Source: Sphaerobacteraceae bacterium (GTDB taxonomy: Bacteria; Chloroflexota; Chloroflexia; Thermomicrobiales; Thermomicrobiaceae). Taken from it: a stretch of DNA of 32,159 nt. The notes under the pieces were generated by a model. That model had not been told where the DNA came from. It saw only the letters and a list, made by a program, of their open reading frames with translations, and did no database searches. Location of the stretch: contig REEK01000082.1 of the NCBI GenBank assembly GCA_007695115.1, forward strand, positions 1-32,159, given 5' to 3'. A program made the translations under genes and the position numbers. This document shows positions 9,579 to 17,972 of the stretch, in pieces (positions within the stretch are counted from its first letter, which is position 1; each line of letters starts with the position of its first letter).

Positions 9579-10661
9579 TTACTCGCGAGCGTAATGCTGC
9601 CCACCCACCTCGCGAACCATACCCTTGAGTTGCATCTGCAACAGCATGGCGCTGAGTTGACTGATGTTAATGCCTGTGTCAATAGCGATCTCGTCGATAT
9701 GCCGCGGGTCGCCATCCAGCGTCTTCAGGATCTGCTGCTCGTCACCGGTTGCATCCGGCAGCATCCGGCGATTCTCCATCACCGCCTGACGTCGCTCCAG
9801 ATTCAACTCCTGCAACACATCATCGACGGTCGCAGCCACAACCGCGCCATCTCGCAAGAGTTGATGCGGACCCTCGCTTGCCGAAGAGAGCGCAGAACCG
9901 GGAACCGCGAACACCGTGCGCCCATGATCGGCTGCGTAGGATGACGTAATCAGCGCACCGCTCTTCATCGGGGCCTCGACGACCAGCACCCCGAGCGACA
10001 ACCCGCTGATCAACCGATTGCGCTCCGGGAAATTGTGCGCGTCCGGAGCGGTACCCAGCGGAAACTGGGAAATAAGGGCTCCGTGTTCGGTCACATCCTG
10101 ACTGAGGCGGCGATGTTCCGACGGATAGATCCGATCCACTCCACAGCCAAGAACGGCGAGCGTTCTCCCACCGGCGTCGATCGCCTCCCGGTGCGCAATG
10201 CCATCGATTCCCCGGGCCAGCCCGGAGACAATGGTCATCCCGGCCGCCGCCAGACCGCTCGACATCCGCCGGGCCATCTCATTGCCGTAGCGGGTCATTC
10301 TGCGGGTGCCGACGATGCCGATTGCGGTCTCATCCTCCTGCCGGATCTCTCCTTTAATATAGAGCACCGGTGGAGGACTCGGGATCTCGCGAAGCATCGC
10401 GGGATAAGCGTCGTCGAGAAGCGTCAACAGCGTCACCCCGGCCTTTTGCACTCGATCCCATTCGCGTTCGAGATCGATATCGCTCCTGAGCTCGATCAGC
10501 CTGGTGGCCGACTTCTGGTTTACCCCGGCATCCACGAATGCCGCGACATCAGCTTCCCAGGCAGCCGTGAGACTGCCGAACGCTTCGATCATCCGGGCGA
10601 TCGCCGCCGCACCGATTCCCGGTATCAGGTGAAACCCAAGCCAGCAGGCACGTTCATTCAT
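9579..10661 (-). CDS. dprA: DNA-processing protein DprA (Smf)
   Basis: Binds single-stranded DNA and loads RecA during natural transformation; also common in bacteria not known to be competent. The protein has 360 residues. An N-terminal helix-hairpin-helix-like part (GFHLIPGIGAAAIARMIEAFG) precedes the Rossmann domain with GIVGTRRMTRYG, VSGLARGIDGIAHREA, FPERNRLISGLS and the ITSSYAADHGRTVFAVPG block. A C-terminal winged helix (about residues 295-360, DPRHIDEIAIDTGINISQLSAML) matches the longer DprA class. The ATG at 10661 has TTGGAGGCGTCTG upstream, better than the start 33 bases earlier. It heads the minus-strand run toward topA. No other competence gene is visible in the window. Confidence 0.95.
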   Translation of the reverse strand: MNERACWLGFHLIPGIGAAAIARMIEAFGSLTAAWEADVAAFVDAGVNQKSATRLIELRSDIDLEREWDRVQKAGVTLLTLLDDAYPAMLREIPSPPPVLYIKGEIRQEDETAIGIVGTRRMTRYGNEMARRMSSGLAAAGMTIVSGLARGIDGIAHREAIDAGGRTLAVLGCGVDRIYPSEHRRLSQDVTEHGALISQFPLGTAPDAHNFPERNRLISGLSLGVLVVEAPMKSGALITSSYAADHGRTVFAVPGSALSSASEGPHQLLRDGAVVAATVDDVLQELNLERRQAVMENRRMLPDATGDEQQILKTLDGDPRHIDEIAIDTGINISQLSAMLLQMQLKGMVREVGGQHYARE

Positions 10662-10729
10662 CAGACGCCTCCAACCTCGGCGGGAATCATACACGGATCA
10701 TCGGGTGGCCCCGAATCAGCATCAGGGCA

Positions 10730-10738
10730 TGCTAGAAT
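10730..10738 (+). promoter_or_regulatory. Extended -10 promoter for the aldolase-aminotransferase operon
   Basis: TGC-TAGAAT is an extended -10 box. It would start RNA near 10745 and give a leader of about 60 bases before the aldolase ATG at 10808. No good -35 box is seen, which is common with extended -10 promoters. Confidence 0.5.
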
Positions 10739-10807
10739 GCTTCGGCCCATACTGACGGGCATTTTCAGCCCGGCTTACCCACCATGAACACCAGACAGGA
10801 GCGACGC

Positions 10808-11569
10808 ATGACGGCCAACCCAGTCAAGCAGGCGTTGATCAATGGCGAGGCAGTGATCGGCTGTTTCGTACAGTATCCATCCCCGATCACGGTTGAGATC
10901 TGCGGCCACAGCGGATTCGATTTCATCATGATCGACTGCGAGCACGGACCGATGGGACCGGAATCAGCCTACACCATGATGCTCGCCGCTGAGCGCTCCG
11001 GCTCCGTTCCGCTGGTACGGGTTCCCATGAACCACCCATCGGTTATTCTCCGACATCTGGATATTGGCGCTGCCGGAATCATGGTTCCCCAGATCAACAG
11101 CGCCGCAGAAGCCGAAGCTGTGGTCCATGCAGTGAAATATCACCCGGAAGGGCGCCGCGGCGTTGCCGGGGGACGGGCTTCGAGCTGGGGTATCCATCAG
11201 CCGATGAGTGAGTATGTCAAAGATGCCAACCGGGACACCCTGGTGATGGTTCAGATCGAGAACATCAAGGCCGTCGACGTACTCCCGGAGATCATGAACG
11301 TGCCGGGCGTAGACGTCCTCTATGTCGGGCCAAACGATCTGGCGCAATCGATGGGGTATCCGGGCCGGCCCGACCATCCAGAGGTCCAGAAGGTCATCGA
11401 TCAGATCTGCGAAATCACCCGCGACAGCCCGGTTCAGCTGGGTACCGTTGCCAATAGCGCCGAGACGATCAACCACGAGCTTTCCCGGGGGTTTAGAATG
11501 GTCGGGGCAAACTCCGCATCATTGCTTGCGGAGTCCGCACAGACGGTGCTGAACGGAGTTCGTCGGTAG
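10808..11569 (+). CDS. HpcH/HpaI-family aldolase
   Basis: Class II, metal-dependent aldolase fold that cleaves or forms bonds between pyruvate-type donors and aldehydes, as in 4-hydroxy-2-oxoheptanedioate aldolase; 253 residues. Family motifs are GFDFIMIDCEHGPMG, LVRVPMNHPSVILRHLDIGAAGIMVPQINS, the RRGVAGGRASSWG substrate loop, VMVQIENIKAV (metal-binding Glu) and VDVLYVGPNDLAQSMG (metal-binding Asp). The start at 10808 is chosen because ACAGGAGCGACGC precedes it; an ATG at 10784 would overlap this site. The gene is followed after 57 bases by an IlvE-like aminotransferase on the same strand, so the two are probably co-transcribed. The physiological substrate is unknown; the annotation at family level is firm. 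Confidence 0.92.
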   Translation: MTANPVKQALINGEAVIGCFVQYPSPITVEICGHSGFDFIMIDCEHGPMGPESAYTMMLAAERSGSVPLVRVPMNHPSVILRHLDIGAAGIMVPQINSAAEAEAVVHAVKYHPEGRRGVAGGRASSWGIHQPMSEYVKDANRDTLVMVQIENIKAVDVLPEIMNVPGVDVLYVGPNDLAQSMGYPGRPDHPEVQKVIDQICEITRDSPVQLGTVANSAETINHELSRGFRMVGANSASLLAESAQTVLNGVRR

Positions 11570-11626
11570 CCGATCAGGCGGGCAGGAAGGACCCACGACC
11601 AAATGAGTAATGCGCTGGAGGCGAAA

Positions 11627-12556
11627 ATGGACATTACACTGATGCCGTACGCATTTCACAATGGGAACATCGTGCCTCACGAGGAGGCCAAGGTAAGCAT
11701 TGCCACCCATGCCCTGCAGTACGGAACCGGCGCATTTGCCGGAATCCGCGGCTATCTGGATCACAGTGGCTCCGGGATCAACATCTTCCGATTGCCAGAC
11801 CATGTCAGACGGTTGCTGCAATCGGGCCAGATGCTCCGGGCAGATCTGCCATGGAGTCCGGACGAGGTCCAGCAGATTCTGATCGATCTGGTCAAGAAGA
11901 ACGCGCCGGATCGCAACGTGTACATCCGGCCGTTGATTTACAAGGCGGGCATCGTACTCTCACCGGCACTCACCGACATTCGCGACGATCTGGCGATCTA
12001 CATGATCCCGCTGGATGATTATGTCGACATGAGCGCCCCACTCAAGCTGATGGTGTCCTCGTGGCAGCGCATCGAAGACAACATTATCCCGAGTCGTGGA
12101 AAATTCTCCGGCGGCTACATCAACTCGGCACTGGCCAAGGATCAGGCAACCGAGGCTGGCTGCCACGACGCGATCATGCTGAACCGGGATGGCAAAGTCT
12201 CCGAGGGCTCCGGTGCCAACCTGTTCATCGTGCGCAATGGCACGCTGATCACAGCTCCGGTGACGGCCGACATTCTGGAAGGCATCACCCGTCGATCACT
12301 GGTGGAGTTTGCCCGCGATGAGGGTATTCCCATCGAAGAGCGCGCCATCGATCGCAGCGAGCTCTATATCGCCGATGAGGTCTTCCTTTGCGGCACCGGC
12401 GTTCAGATTGCCGCGGCCGGAACGATCGATGGCCGGCAGATCGCCGATGGGCAGCGCGGACCGATCACGGAGAAACTCCAGGAGATCTACTTCAACACCG
12501 TGCGTGGTCATGACAACGCCTACAGTCACTACGTCACGCACGTGCCGATCGGCTAG
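11627..12556 (+). CDS. ilvE: Branched-chain amino acid aminotransferase, second copy (class IV)
   Basis: PLP-dependent aminotransferase of the IlvE family; 309 residues. Motifs are ALQYGTGAFAGIRGY, VYIRPLIYKAG, Schiff-base Lys159 in SRGKFSGGYINSALAK, KVSEGSGANLF, and LYIADEVFLCGTGVQIAAAGTIDGR. In the first copy the last block reads CGTAAEITPV. The replacement of AEITPV by VQIAAAG affects the region that binds the PLP phosphate and substrate carboxylate, so specificity may differ. The ATG at 11627 has GGAGG at a five-base spacing; the ATG at 11603 lacks one. A strong terminator begins 39 bases after the stop. It lies in an apparent operon with an HpaI-type aldolase, which could supply or consume the 2-oxo acid partner; that link is a guess. 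Confidence 0.9.
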   Translation: MDITLMPYAFHNGNIVPHEEAKVSIATHALQYGTGAFAGIRGYLDHSGSGINIFRLPDHVRRLLQSGQMLRADLPWSPDEVQQILIDLVKKNAPDRNVYIRPLIYKAGIVLSPALTDIRDDLAIYMIPLDDYVDMSAPLKLMVSSWQRIEDNIIPSRGKFSGGYINSALAKDQATEAGCHDAIMLNRDGKVSEGSGANLFIVRNGTLITAPVTADILEGITRRSLVEFARDEGIPIEERAIDRSELYIADEVFLCGTGVQIAAAGTIDGRQIADGQRGPITEKLQEIYFNTVRGHDNAYSHYVTHVPIG

Positions 12557-12594
12557 ATCGAGCCGGATACTCAAACCCCGAGATGATTCTGGAG

Positions 12595-12627
12595 ACGGGC
12601 GAGCGATGTGCTCGCCCGTTCTTTCCT
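12595..12627 (+). terminator. Rho-independent terminator after the second aminotransferase
   Basis: A perfect ten-base stem, ACGGGCGAGC/GCTCGCCCGT, with loop GATGT is followed by TCTTTCCT. It closes the aldolase-aminotransferase transcript. A long open frame that begins inside this loop at 12608 is therefore not the true start of the next gene. Confidence 0.85.
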
Positions 12628-12712
12628 GCCAGCGTTCAATGCTGGCTCGTATACTCTGCGACAGCACGGTCGGACGATTCCGCGCCGAATCCACCCGGGA
12701 GGTAACGCTCCA

Positions 12713-14497
12713 TTGTTTGCATTTCCCCGTCCGGATTTCATTATTTCCCGATCAGCACCCTGGCTGGCGATCCCACTTCTGCTGGTGTTCTCGCTCCTTG
12801 TCAGCGGCTGTTCCATCCCCGGTTTCTCCGACGATGACGGGCTCTCCGAACCATCCGCCCCACTCGAGCAGTCTGAACCAGAATCCGAACCTGCAGATAC
12901 CGAGAGCCCTGCTCCGGGAGAGCTTCAACAGCAAGTGCCCGACGAAGCCTTCCAGATCGACACTGACGGTGATGCCGACCTGGGCCCTGAACCGGTAGAG
13001 ATCGTCGAAGGCGGGATCCAGGAACCGCGCACCCTCAATCCGGTGCTAGTCGATGATCCACTGGCAGAAGAGCTCAGCGGGCTCGTCTTCAGTGGGTTGA
13101 CCAGAATCGACCCAAATACCGGAGACGCGGCGCCCGATCTGGCGGAAGACTGGGAGGTCAACGAGGACGCAACCGCCTACTCGTTCACGATCCGGGAAGA
13201 CGCAACCTGGCATGACGGGCAGCCTGTTACGGCTCAGGACGTCGAGTTCACATTCGAATTGATCATGGACTTCCGGACACGCTCACCCCGGTACTCTCGC
13301 GTGGTCGAGCGCATCACCGCGGTGGAGGCACTCGATACCCGCACCGTTGAGGTACGCCTTATATCGCCATATTCGCCGTTCCTCAGCACGATCGCGACAT
13401 TTGGCATCGTCCCACAACATATCCTGATGAACGTGCAACCTGACGAGCTGGTGGCCCATCCGTTCGGGGTCAGTTCCGCAGTGGGAACCGGCCCGTTCGA
13501 GTTTGCCTTCTGGACCCGGGGCGATCAGATCGTTTTCGAGGCCAATCGTCAGCATTTTCGCCAGTCACCGCAGTTCGATCGCTATATCTACCGGGTCGCT
13601 CCAGACGCAGAAACATTGCTGGAGCAGATCGACCAGCAGATGATCGACTGGGCGCGAATCAACCCAGACCTGTATGACGATGTAGACGATCTGTCCGACG
13701 TCGAACTGGTCAGCATGCCGGGCTACGAGATGATCAGCGTGGTGTTACAGCTCGATATCGGTCAGACGGCAACGTTTCAGGAGGCCGACGTCCGGAGAGC
13801 GTTGATGTTTGCGCTGGACCGCGACGCACTGGTAGAGCAAATCTGGCGCGGACATGCAGACGTCGCTCACGGGACAGTTCCTCCAGCATCGTGGGCAGCC
13901 ACCGAGCCGCAAACGCTGTACGACTACGATCCAGAGCAAGCCCGCCAGATTCTGGACAATGCTGGCTGGGGAGTTGGTGAGGACGGGATTCGCCAGCGAG
14001 ATGGGCAGCCACTCCAGTTCGACCTGGTCGCCAACGGAGACAATCAGGTCCGACGAGAGATCGCCGAATGGCTCGTAGAGCAGTGGAGAGAGATCGGCAT
14101 CGACGCCGGCGTAACCTTCGAGACCTGGGGTGACGTCCGGGACCGGATAACGAACACCCGGGAGTTCGATGCGTTGCTGTTTGGATATCGCTGGGATATC
14201 GATCCGGATCAACACCCGGTGTGGTCGTCGGATTCAATCTCCAACGCATTCAACCTGGGCAGCTACGTCAACGAGGACGTCGATCGCCTGCTGGACACCG
14301 CATTGACCAGCGTCGACCAGAATAGCCGTCGGAACAACTACGCAGAAGTGCAAGAGATCGTGCTTCAGGACCTGCCAGCGCTTCCGCTAGTGTTTCCGAA
14401 TCAGCTTGTGGCAATCGGGCCACGGTTGCATGATAATGATCCAACAGCTATTCTATTGCGCAATCGCGGGAACGTAGCGAGCTGGATGCCAGAGTAG
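12713..14497 (+). CDS. ABC transporter solute-binding lipoprotein, DppA/OppA type
   Basis: Peptide-type substrate-binding lipoprotein displayed on the cell surface; 594 residues from the TTG start. The TTG at 12713 follows GGGAGG by ten bases and gives a sensible signal peptide: basic N-region with Arg6 and Arg13, hydrophobic core LAIPLLLVFSLLV, and lipobox VSGC with Cys33. An acidic linker rich in Glu/Pro/Ser (about residues 37-75) leads to the SBP_bac_5 domain: SGLTRIDPNTGDAAPDLAEDWEV, FTIREDATWHDGQPVTAQDV, FGIVPQHIL, VGTGPFEF, DVRRALMFALDRDALVEQIW. The next two genes on the strand are Dpp-type ATPases, so it probably serves them, but no permeases lie between. A possible -10 TATACT occurs at 12650-12655. 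The start remains somewhat uncertain. Confidence 0.9.
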   Translation: MFAFPRPDFIISRSAPWLAIPLLLVFSLLVSGCSIPGFSDDDGLSEPSAPLEQSEPESEPADTESPAPGELQQQVPDEAFQIDTDGDADLGPEPVEIVEGGIQEPRTLNPVLVDDPLAEELSGLVFSGLTRIDPNTGDAAPDLAEDWEVNEDATAYSFTIREDATWHDGQPVTAQDVEFTFELIMDFRTRSPRYSRVVERITAVEALDTRTVEVRLISPYSPFLSTIATFGIVPQHILMNVQPDELVAHPFGVSSAVGTGPFEFAFWTRGDQIVFEANRQHFRQSPQFDRYIYRVAPDAETLLEQIDQQMIDWARINPDLYDDVDDLSDVELVSMPGYEMISVVLQLDIGQTATFQEADVRRALMFALDRDALVEQIWRGHADVAHGTVPPASWAATEPQTLYDYDPEQARQILDNAGWGVGEDGIRQRDGQPLQFDLVANGDNQVRREIAEWLVEQWREIGIDAGVTFETWGDVRDRITNTREFDALLFGYRWDIDPDQHPVWSSDSISNAFNLGSYVNEDVDRLLDTALTSVDQNSRRNNYAEVQEIVLQDLPALPLVFPNQLVAIGPRLHDNDPTAILLRNRGNVASWMPE

Positions 14498-14533
14498 ATA
14501 AACACCGGCTCGGCAAGCTCGGATCAAAGGTCG

Positions 14534-14563
14534 TTGACCCCTGTTTCCCGAGCATGCTACACT
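14534..14563 (+). promoter_or_regulatory. Promoter P1 upstream of the peptide ATPase pair
   Basis: TTGACC (14534-14539) and TACACT (14558-14563) are separated by 18 bases, with a TGC extension directly before the -10 box. RNA would start near 14570, about 170 bases before the ATG at 14741. Confidence 0.6.
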
Positions 14564-14624
14564 CCCGCAGATGCTATAACCGTTGATGCAGACGAATGTC
14601 CCCGGAGCCGGGGTTGTGCAATGG

Positions 14625-14653
14625 TTCACAGAGTGTGAAATACGCGGTATAGT
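14625..14653 (+). promoter_or_regulatory. Promoter P2 with overlapping palindromic operator
   Basis: TTCACA (14625-14630) and TATAGT (14648-14653) are 17 bases apart, a good match to a sigma-70 type promoter. The -35 box is the left half of a perfect inverted repeat, TTCACA-GAG-TGTGAA (14625-14639). A dimeric regulator bound there would block RNA polymerase. Which regulator is unknown. Confidence 0.6.
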
Positions 14654-14740
14654 CAGGCCGCGTTGGAGCGTCAGGTGGCGTTCCCGGGTGGTGGACGGCG
14701 CCTGGTGTCGGCGCCAGGTACTCATGGTGAGGGAGAAACG

Positions 14741-15739
14741 ATGGTGGAACCGTTACTTGAGGTGAAGAACCTCAAAACCCAATTCTTCACACAAGACGGC
14801 GTCGTGAGGGCCGTCGATGATGTCTCATTCTATATCAATCCTGGCGAGACACTCGGTATCGTGGGAGAGAGTGGTTGCGGCAAGAGCATTACGGCGATGT
14901 CGCTTATGCGCCTCATTCCGAACCCGCCGGGCAAGATTGTCGGCGGCGAGGTGATTTTCCAGGGTGAAGACATCCTCAAGATGAGTGACGAGGAAGTCCG
15001 GACGATTCGCGGTAACAAGATCGCGATGATTTTCCAGGACCCGATGACGTCGCTCAACCCGGTGTTGACGATCAACCGGCAGATCAGCGAATCGCTGGAG
15101 CTTCACATGGGTATGGGCCGGGCAGCATCCCGGCGACGAGCCGTCGAACTCCTCGAGATGGTTGGTATTCCAAACGCCGATGAGCGGGTTGATCAGTACC
15201 CACATCAGTTCTCGGGTGGTATGCGCCAGCGTGTGATGATCGCTATGGCGCTCTCCTGCAATCCGGCGATGCTGATCGCAGACGAGCCGACCACTGCACT
15301 CGACGTGACGATTCAGGCGCAGATTCTGGACATTATTCAGACAATCATGCAGGAGCAGAACTCGGCGCTCATGCTGATTACTCACGACCTCGGTGTTGTG
15401 GCTGGCATGACAGACCGCGTCAACGTGATGTATGCCGGACACGTCGTTGAAACCGGAACGACCGAGGAATTGTTCGCCAATCCCCGGCATCCATACACTG
15501 TCGGTTTGCTGAACTCGATTCCACGTCTGGATATGGCCGAGAAAGAGAAACTTGATCCGATTCGCGGTCTTCCGCCGGATCTCATCGACCTTCCGGACAT
15601 GTGCCCATTCCTGCCGCGCTGCGACTGGGCCAAGGAAAAGTGTGAACAGCAGAATCCGCCGTTGCACGAAGTCCATCCGGCTCACTACTCCGCTTGCTGG
15701 TACTGGGAAGAAGTCAGTATGGAAGGGCCGAAGGGCTAA
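14741..15739 (+). CDS. Peptide ABC transporter ATP-binding protein, DppD/OppD type
   Basis: Cytoplasmic ATPase that powers a peptide or nickel-type importer; 332 residues. Walker A is GESGCGKS, the Q-loop is [11 protein letters not shown], the signature is [15 protein letters not shown], Walker B is [11 protein letters not shown], and the switch histidine is in LITHDLGVV. The C-terminal oligopeptide/dipeptide domain carries cysteines in [14 protein letters not shown] and a later Cys (SACW), a pattern that binds a 4Fe-4S cluster in at least one studied DppD. The ATG at 14741 has GAGGGAG seven bases upstream; an earlier start at 14663 is less likely. It overlaps no neighbour and is followed after three bases by its partner. 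Permease genes of the DppB/DppC type are missing from this operon. Confidence 0.95.
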   Translation: MVEPLLEVKNLKTQFFTQDGVVRAVDDVSFYINPGETLGIVGESGCGKSITAMSLMRLIPNPPGKIVGGEVIFQGEDILKMSDEEVRTIRGNKIAMIFQDPMTSLNPVLTINRQISESLELHMGMGRAASRRRAVELLEMVGIPNADERVDQYPHQFSGGMRQRVMIAMALSCNPAMLIADEPTTALDVTIQAQILDIIQTIMQEQNSALMLITHDLGVVAGMTDRVNVMYAGHVVETGTTEELFANPRHPYTVGLLNSIPRLDMAEKEKLDPIRGLPPDLIDLPDMCPFLPRCDWAKEKCEQQNPPLHEVHPAHYSACWYWEEVSMEGPKG

Positions 15740-15742
15740 GCC

Positions 15743-16777
15743 ATGGCAACTGAAACAACAACGCAGGCAGACATTCGACATAGCGACGGCCGAAAGAAGT
15801 TGCTCGAGGTTAATGACCTTACGATGCACTTCCCGCTGACGCAGGGAATCATTTTCCAGCGCCAGGTCGGAGCTGTGAAAGCGGTCGACGGGGTCTCTTT
15901 CGAGGTCTACGAAGGTGAGACGCTCGGTCTCGTGGGCGAATCAGGTTGTGGCAAGAGCACAACTGGTCGCGCCATTCTTCAGCTGTACAAGCCGACCTCG
16001 GGCGAGGTCATCTTCGATGGCCAGGACCTGACGGAACTCGATGGTGGCGCAATGCGACGCATGCGTCGTCACCTGCAGATGATCTTCCAGGATCCCTATG
16101 CATCGCTCAATCCACGTATGACGGTTGGCAGCATCATTAGCGAGCCGATGCAGATTCATAACCTGGTTCCGAAGGCGCAGCGAAACCAGCGCGTTCAGGA
16201 GCTGCTGGAGACAGTAGGTCTGAACCCGTACTTCGCGAACCGCTATCCGCACGAGTTCTCGGGTGGACAGCGCCAGCGTATCGGTGTTGCCCGCGCTCTG
16301 GCGGCAAACCCGCAGTTCATCGTGGCTGATGAGCCCGTCTCGGCACTCGACGTGTCGATTCAGGCACAGATCATCAACCTGCTCGAAGAGCTGCAGGACG
16401 AGTTCAACCTCACGTATCTGTTTATTGCGCATGACTTGAGTGTTGTCCGCCATATCTCAGACCGCGTGGCGGTGATGTACCTCGGCAAGATCGCCGAACT
16501 GGCAGATCGCAACGCCCTGTATGACGATCCGCTGCACCCGTACACGAAGGCGCTGATGTCGGCCGTGCCGATTCCGGATCCGGTCATTGAGAAGAAGCGT
16601 GAGCGCATCATTCTCTCCGGTGACGTGCCAAGTCCGATCAATCCGCCATCCGGTTGCGTGTTCCACACGCGGTGTCCATATGTGATGGACGTCTGCCGGA
16701 AGGTTCCCCCGCAGTTCGTTGATCAGGGCGGCGGTCACTATGTGGCCTGTCACCTGTATCCGAACTCCGGCGCCTAG
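15743..16777 (+). CDS. Peptide ABC transporter ATP-binding protein, DppF/OppF type
   Basis: Second ATPase of a heterodimeric peptide importer; 344 residues. A polar N-terminal tail of about 18 residues precedes [20 protein letters not shown], a typical OppF/DppF opening. Walker A is GESGCGKST, the Q-loop is [16 protein letters not shown], the signature is [15 protein letters not shown], Walker B is [12 protein letters not shown], and the H-loop is [14 protein letters not shown]. The C-terminal domain holds [15 protein letters not shown], a cysteine cluster like that of the preceding gene. Its ATG begins three bases after the upstream stop, so translation is probably coupled. Together with 14741-15739 it forms a full nucleotide-binding pair, but the membrane channel must be encoded elsewhere. 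Confidence 0.95.
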   Translation: MATETTTQADIRHSDGRKKLLEVNDLTMHFPLTQGIIFQRQVGAVKAVDGVSFEVYEGETLGLVGESGCGKSTTGRAILQLYKPTSGEVIFDGQDLTELDGGAMRRMRRHLQMIFQDPYASLNPRMTVGSIISEPMQIHNLVPKAQRNQRVQELLETVGLNPYFANRYPHEFSGGQRQRIGVARALAANPQFIVADEPVSALDVSIQAQIINLLEELQDEFNLTYLFIAHDLSVVRHISDRVAVMYLGKIAELADRNALYDDPLHPYTKALMSAVPIPDPVIEKKRERIILSGDVPSPINPPSGCVFHTRCPYVMDVCRKVPPQFVDQGGGHYVACHLYPNSGA

Positions 16778-16799
16778 CACGCTGGCGGTCTGACGGGTT

Positions 16800-17444
16800 G
16801 TGTTTGATTTTGGATCACCTGACCCGATCACGCTGATCTCGATCCTGCTGGCCTTTGCCGTCGGGATCACGATCCACGAATTCTGTCACGCATGGTCTGC
16901 CCTGTTGCTCGGCGATGATACCGCCGCGCGGCAGGGCAGAGTCACGTTAAATCCACTGTCACATCTGGATCCGATCGGCAGTATCGGTGTGCTGGCAATT
17001 GCCGTACTGGGGATCGGGATCGGCTGGGGCCGACCAGTTCCGGTCAACCCCGCCCGGATCCGCTGGAAACAGCGCGGACTGGCGATCACCGCGGTTGCCG
17101 GCCCGGTGTCCAACGTCGTTATCGCAACGATATTCGTGATCCCATTGCGGCTGATCGATACAACAGGCGTCGATCCAACCATCATCACCATCGCCACCAA
17201 TATGGTGCTGGTCAACCTGTTGCTCGCATCGTTCAACCTGATCCCGATACCGCCGCTTGACGGCCACAAGATCCTTGTCGGCTTGCTTCCCAACTTCTGG
17301 TATCCATTTCTGGCTCCGCTGGAGCGGTACGGGATCGGAATCCTGCTCGTGCTGATCATGTCCAGCTTCATCTTCGGCGGCAGTATCCTGTTCGAGATGT
17401 ACTCTCCGGTTTACAACGCCCTCAGATCACTGATGCTCGGATAG
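16800..17444 (+). CDS. Site-2-type membrane metalloprotease, M50 family
   Basis: Integral membrane zinc protease of the Rip/SpoIVFB-like M50 class, which cuts within or near membranes; 214 residues. HEFCH at residues 26-30 (HExxH) lies in the first long helix, and the third metal ligand is the Asp in NLIPIPPLDGHK near residue 155. At least four hydrophobic helices are visible (about 10-38, 60-78, 94-118, 135-155, plus a last one near 178-200). There is no PDZ domain, so it is the small group often found next to scpA/scpB. The start is a GTG at 16800 with a poor ribosome binding site. The HD-domain gene begins six bases later, which argues for one operon through scpB. The substrate is unknown. 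Confidence 0.9.
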   Translation: MFDFGSPDPITLISILLAFAVGITIHEFCHAWSALLLGDDTAARQGRVTLNPLSHLDPIGSIGVLAIAVLGIGIGWGRPVPVNPARIRWKQRGLAITAVAGPVSNVVIATIFVIPLRLIDTTGVDPTIITIATNMVLVNLLLASFNLIPIPPLDGHKILVGLLPNFWYPFLAPLERYGIGILLVLIMSSFIFGGSILFEMYSPVYNALRSLMLG

Positions 17445-17450
17445 ATTTCC

Positions 17451-17969
17451 ATGAAGCTCGCGCGAATTCGATATCGAGCCGGACAGGCGATTCGGCACCT
17501 CATCAATCAGCCCGACCCCGCGGTCGATACCGCTCTCCGGGAACTCGTTCCGGAAGATCAATGGCATCTGCTGGCTCGCCTGGCTCCGGCTGATCGGGTA
17601 CACCTGCTCACCGTTCACCGGGAACTCGTCCGGATGAACGAACAGGATCCCGATCTGCTCAAAGCGGCGCTGCTGCACGACGTCGGAAAAGCCGATGAAC
17701 AGGTGACTGTTACCCTGACCCACCGCGTTCTCCACGTCTTGCTCAACAAGCTCTCTCCGTCGCTGACTCGGCGCATCGCCCGGAAACAGGGCGGCTGGAT
17801 TGCGCACGGGATGTACCTGACGCTCCAGCACCCATCCCTCGGGGCAGAACTGGTACGCTTGACCGGTGCAAGCGAACGTACATGCTGGCTCATCGAGCAT
17901 CACACCGATGGTACGATTCGCGATGATGCTCACCTCAACGTATTGCAGATGGTAGATGCGAGGGAATAG
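17451..17969 (+). CDS. HD-domain phosphohydrolase-like protein
   Basis: Small soluble protein of 172 residues with the metal-binding HD pair at His76-Asp77 in AALLHDVGKADEQVT. Further histidines that could complete the site lie in IAHGMYLTLQHPSLGAELV and LIEHHTDG. This arrangement fits the HD/HDIG family, whose members hydrolyse nucleotides or cyclic dinucleotides. No nucleotide cyclase, GGDEF or RelA partner domain is present, so the substrate cannot be named. The ATG at 17451 follows the protease stop by six bases, and the scpA GTG follows its own stop by three bases. The tight packing suggests it is translated with the condensation genes, although a functional link is not established. Confidence 0.85.
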   Translation: MKLARIRYRAGQAIRHLINQPDPAVDTALRELVPEDQWHLLARLAPADRVHLLTVHRELVRMNEQDPDLLKAALLHDVGKADEQVTVTLTHRVLHVLLNKLSPSLTRRIARKQGGWIAHGMYLTLQHPSLGAELVRLTGASERTCWLIEHHTDGTIRDDAHLNVLQMVDARE

Positions 17970-17972
17970 CTG

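Noticed and set aside
12608-12712. In-frame extension of the second solute-binding protein from a GTG at 12608
   Set aside because: That codon lies in the loop of a strong terminator for the upstream gene, and the added residues destroy the signal peptide.
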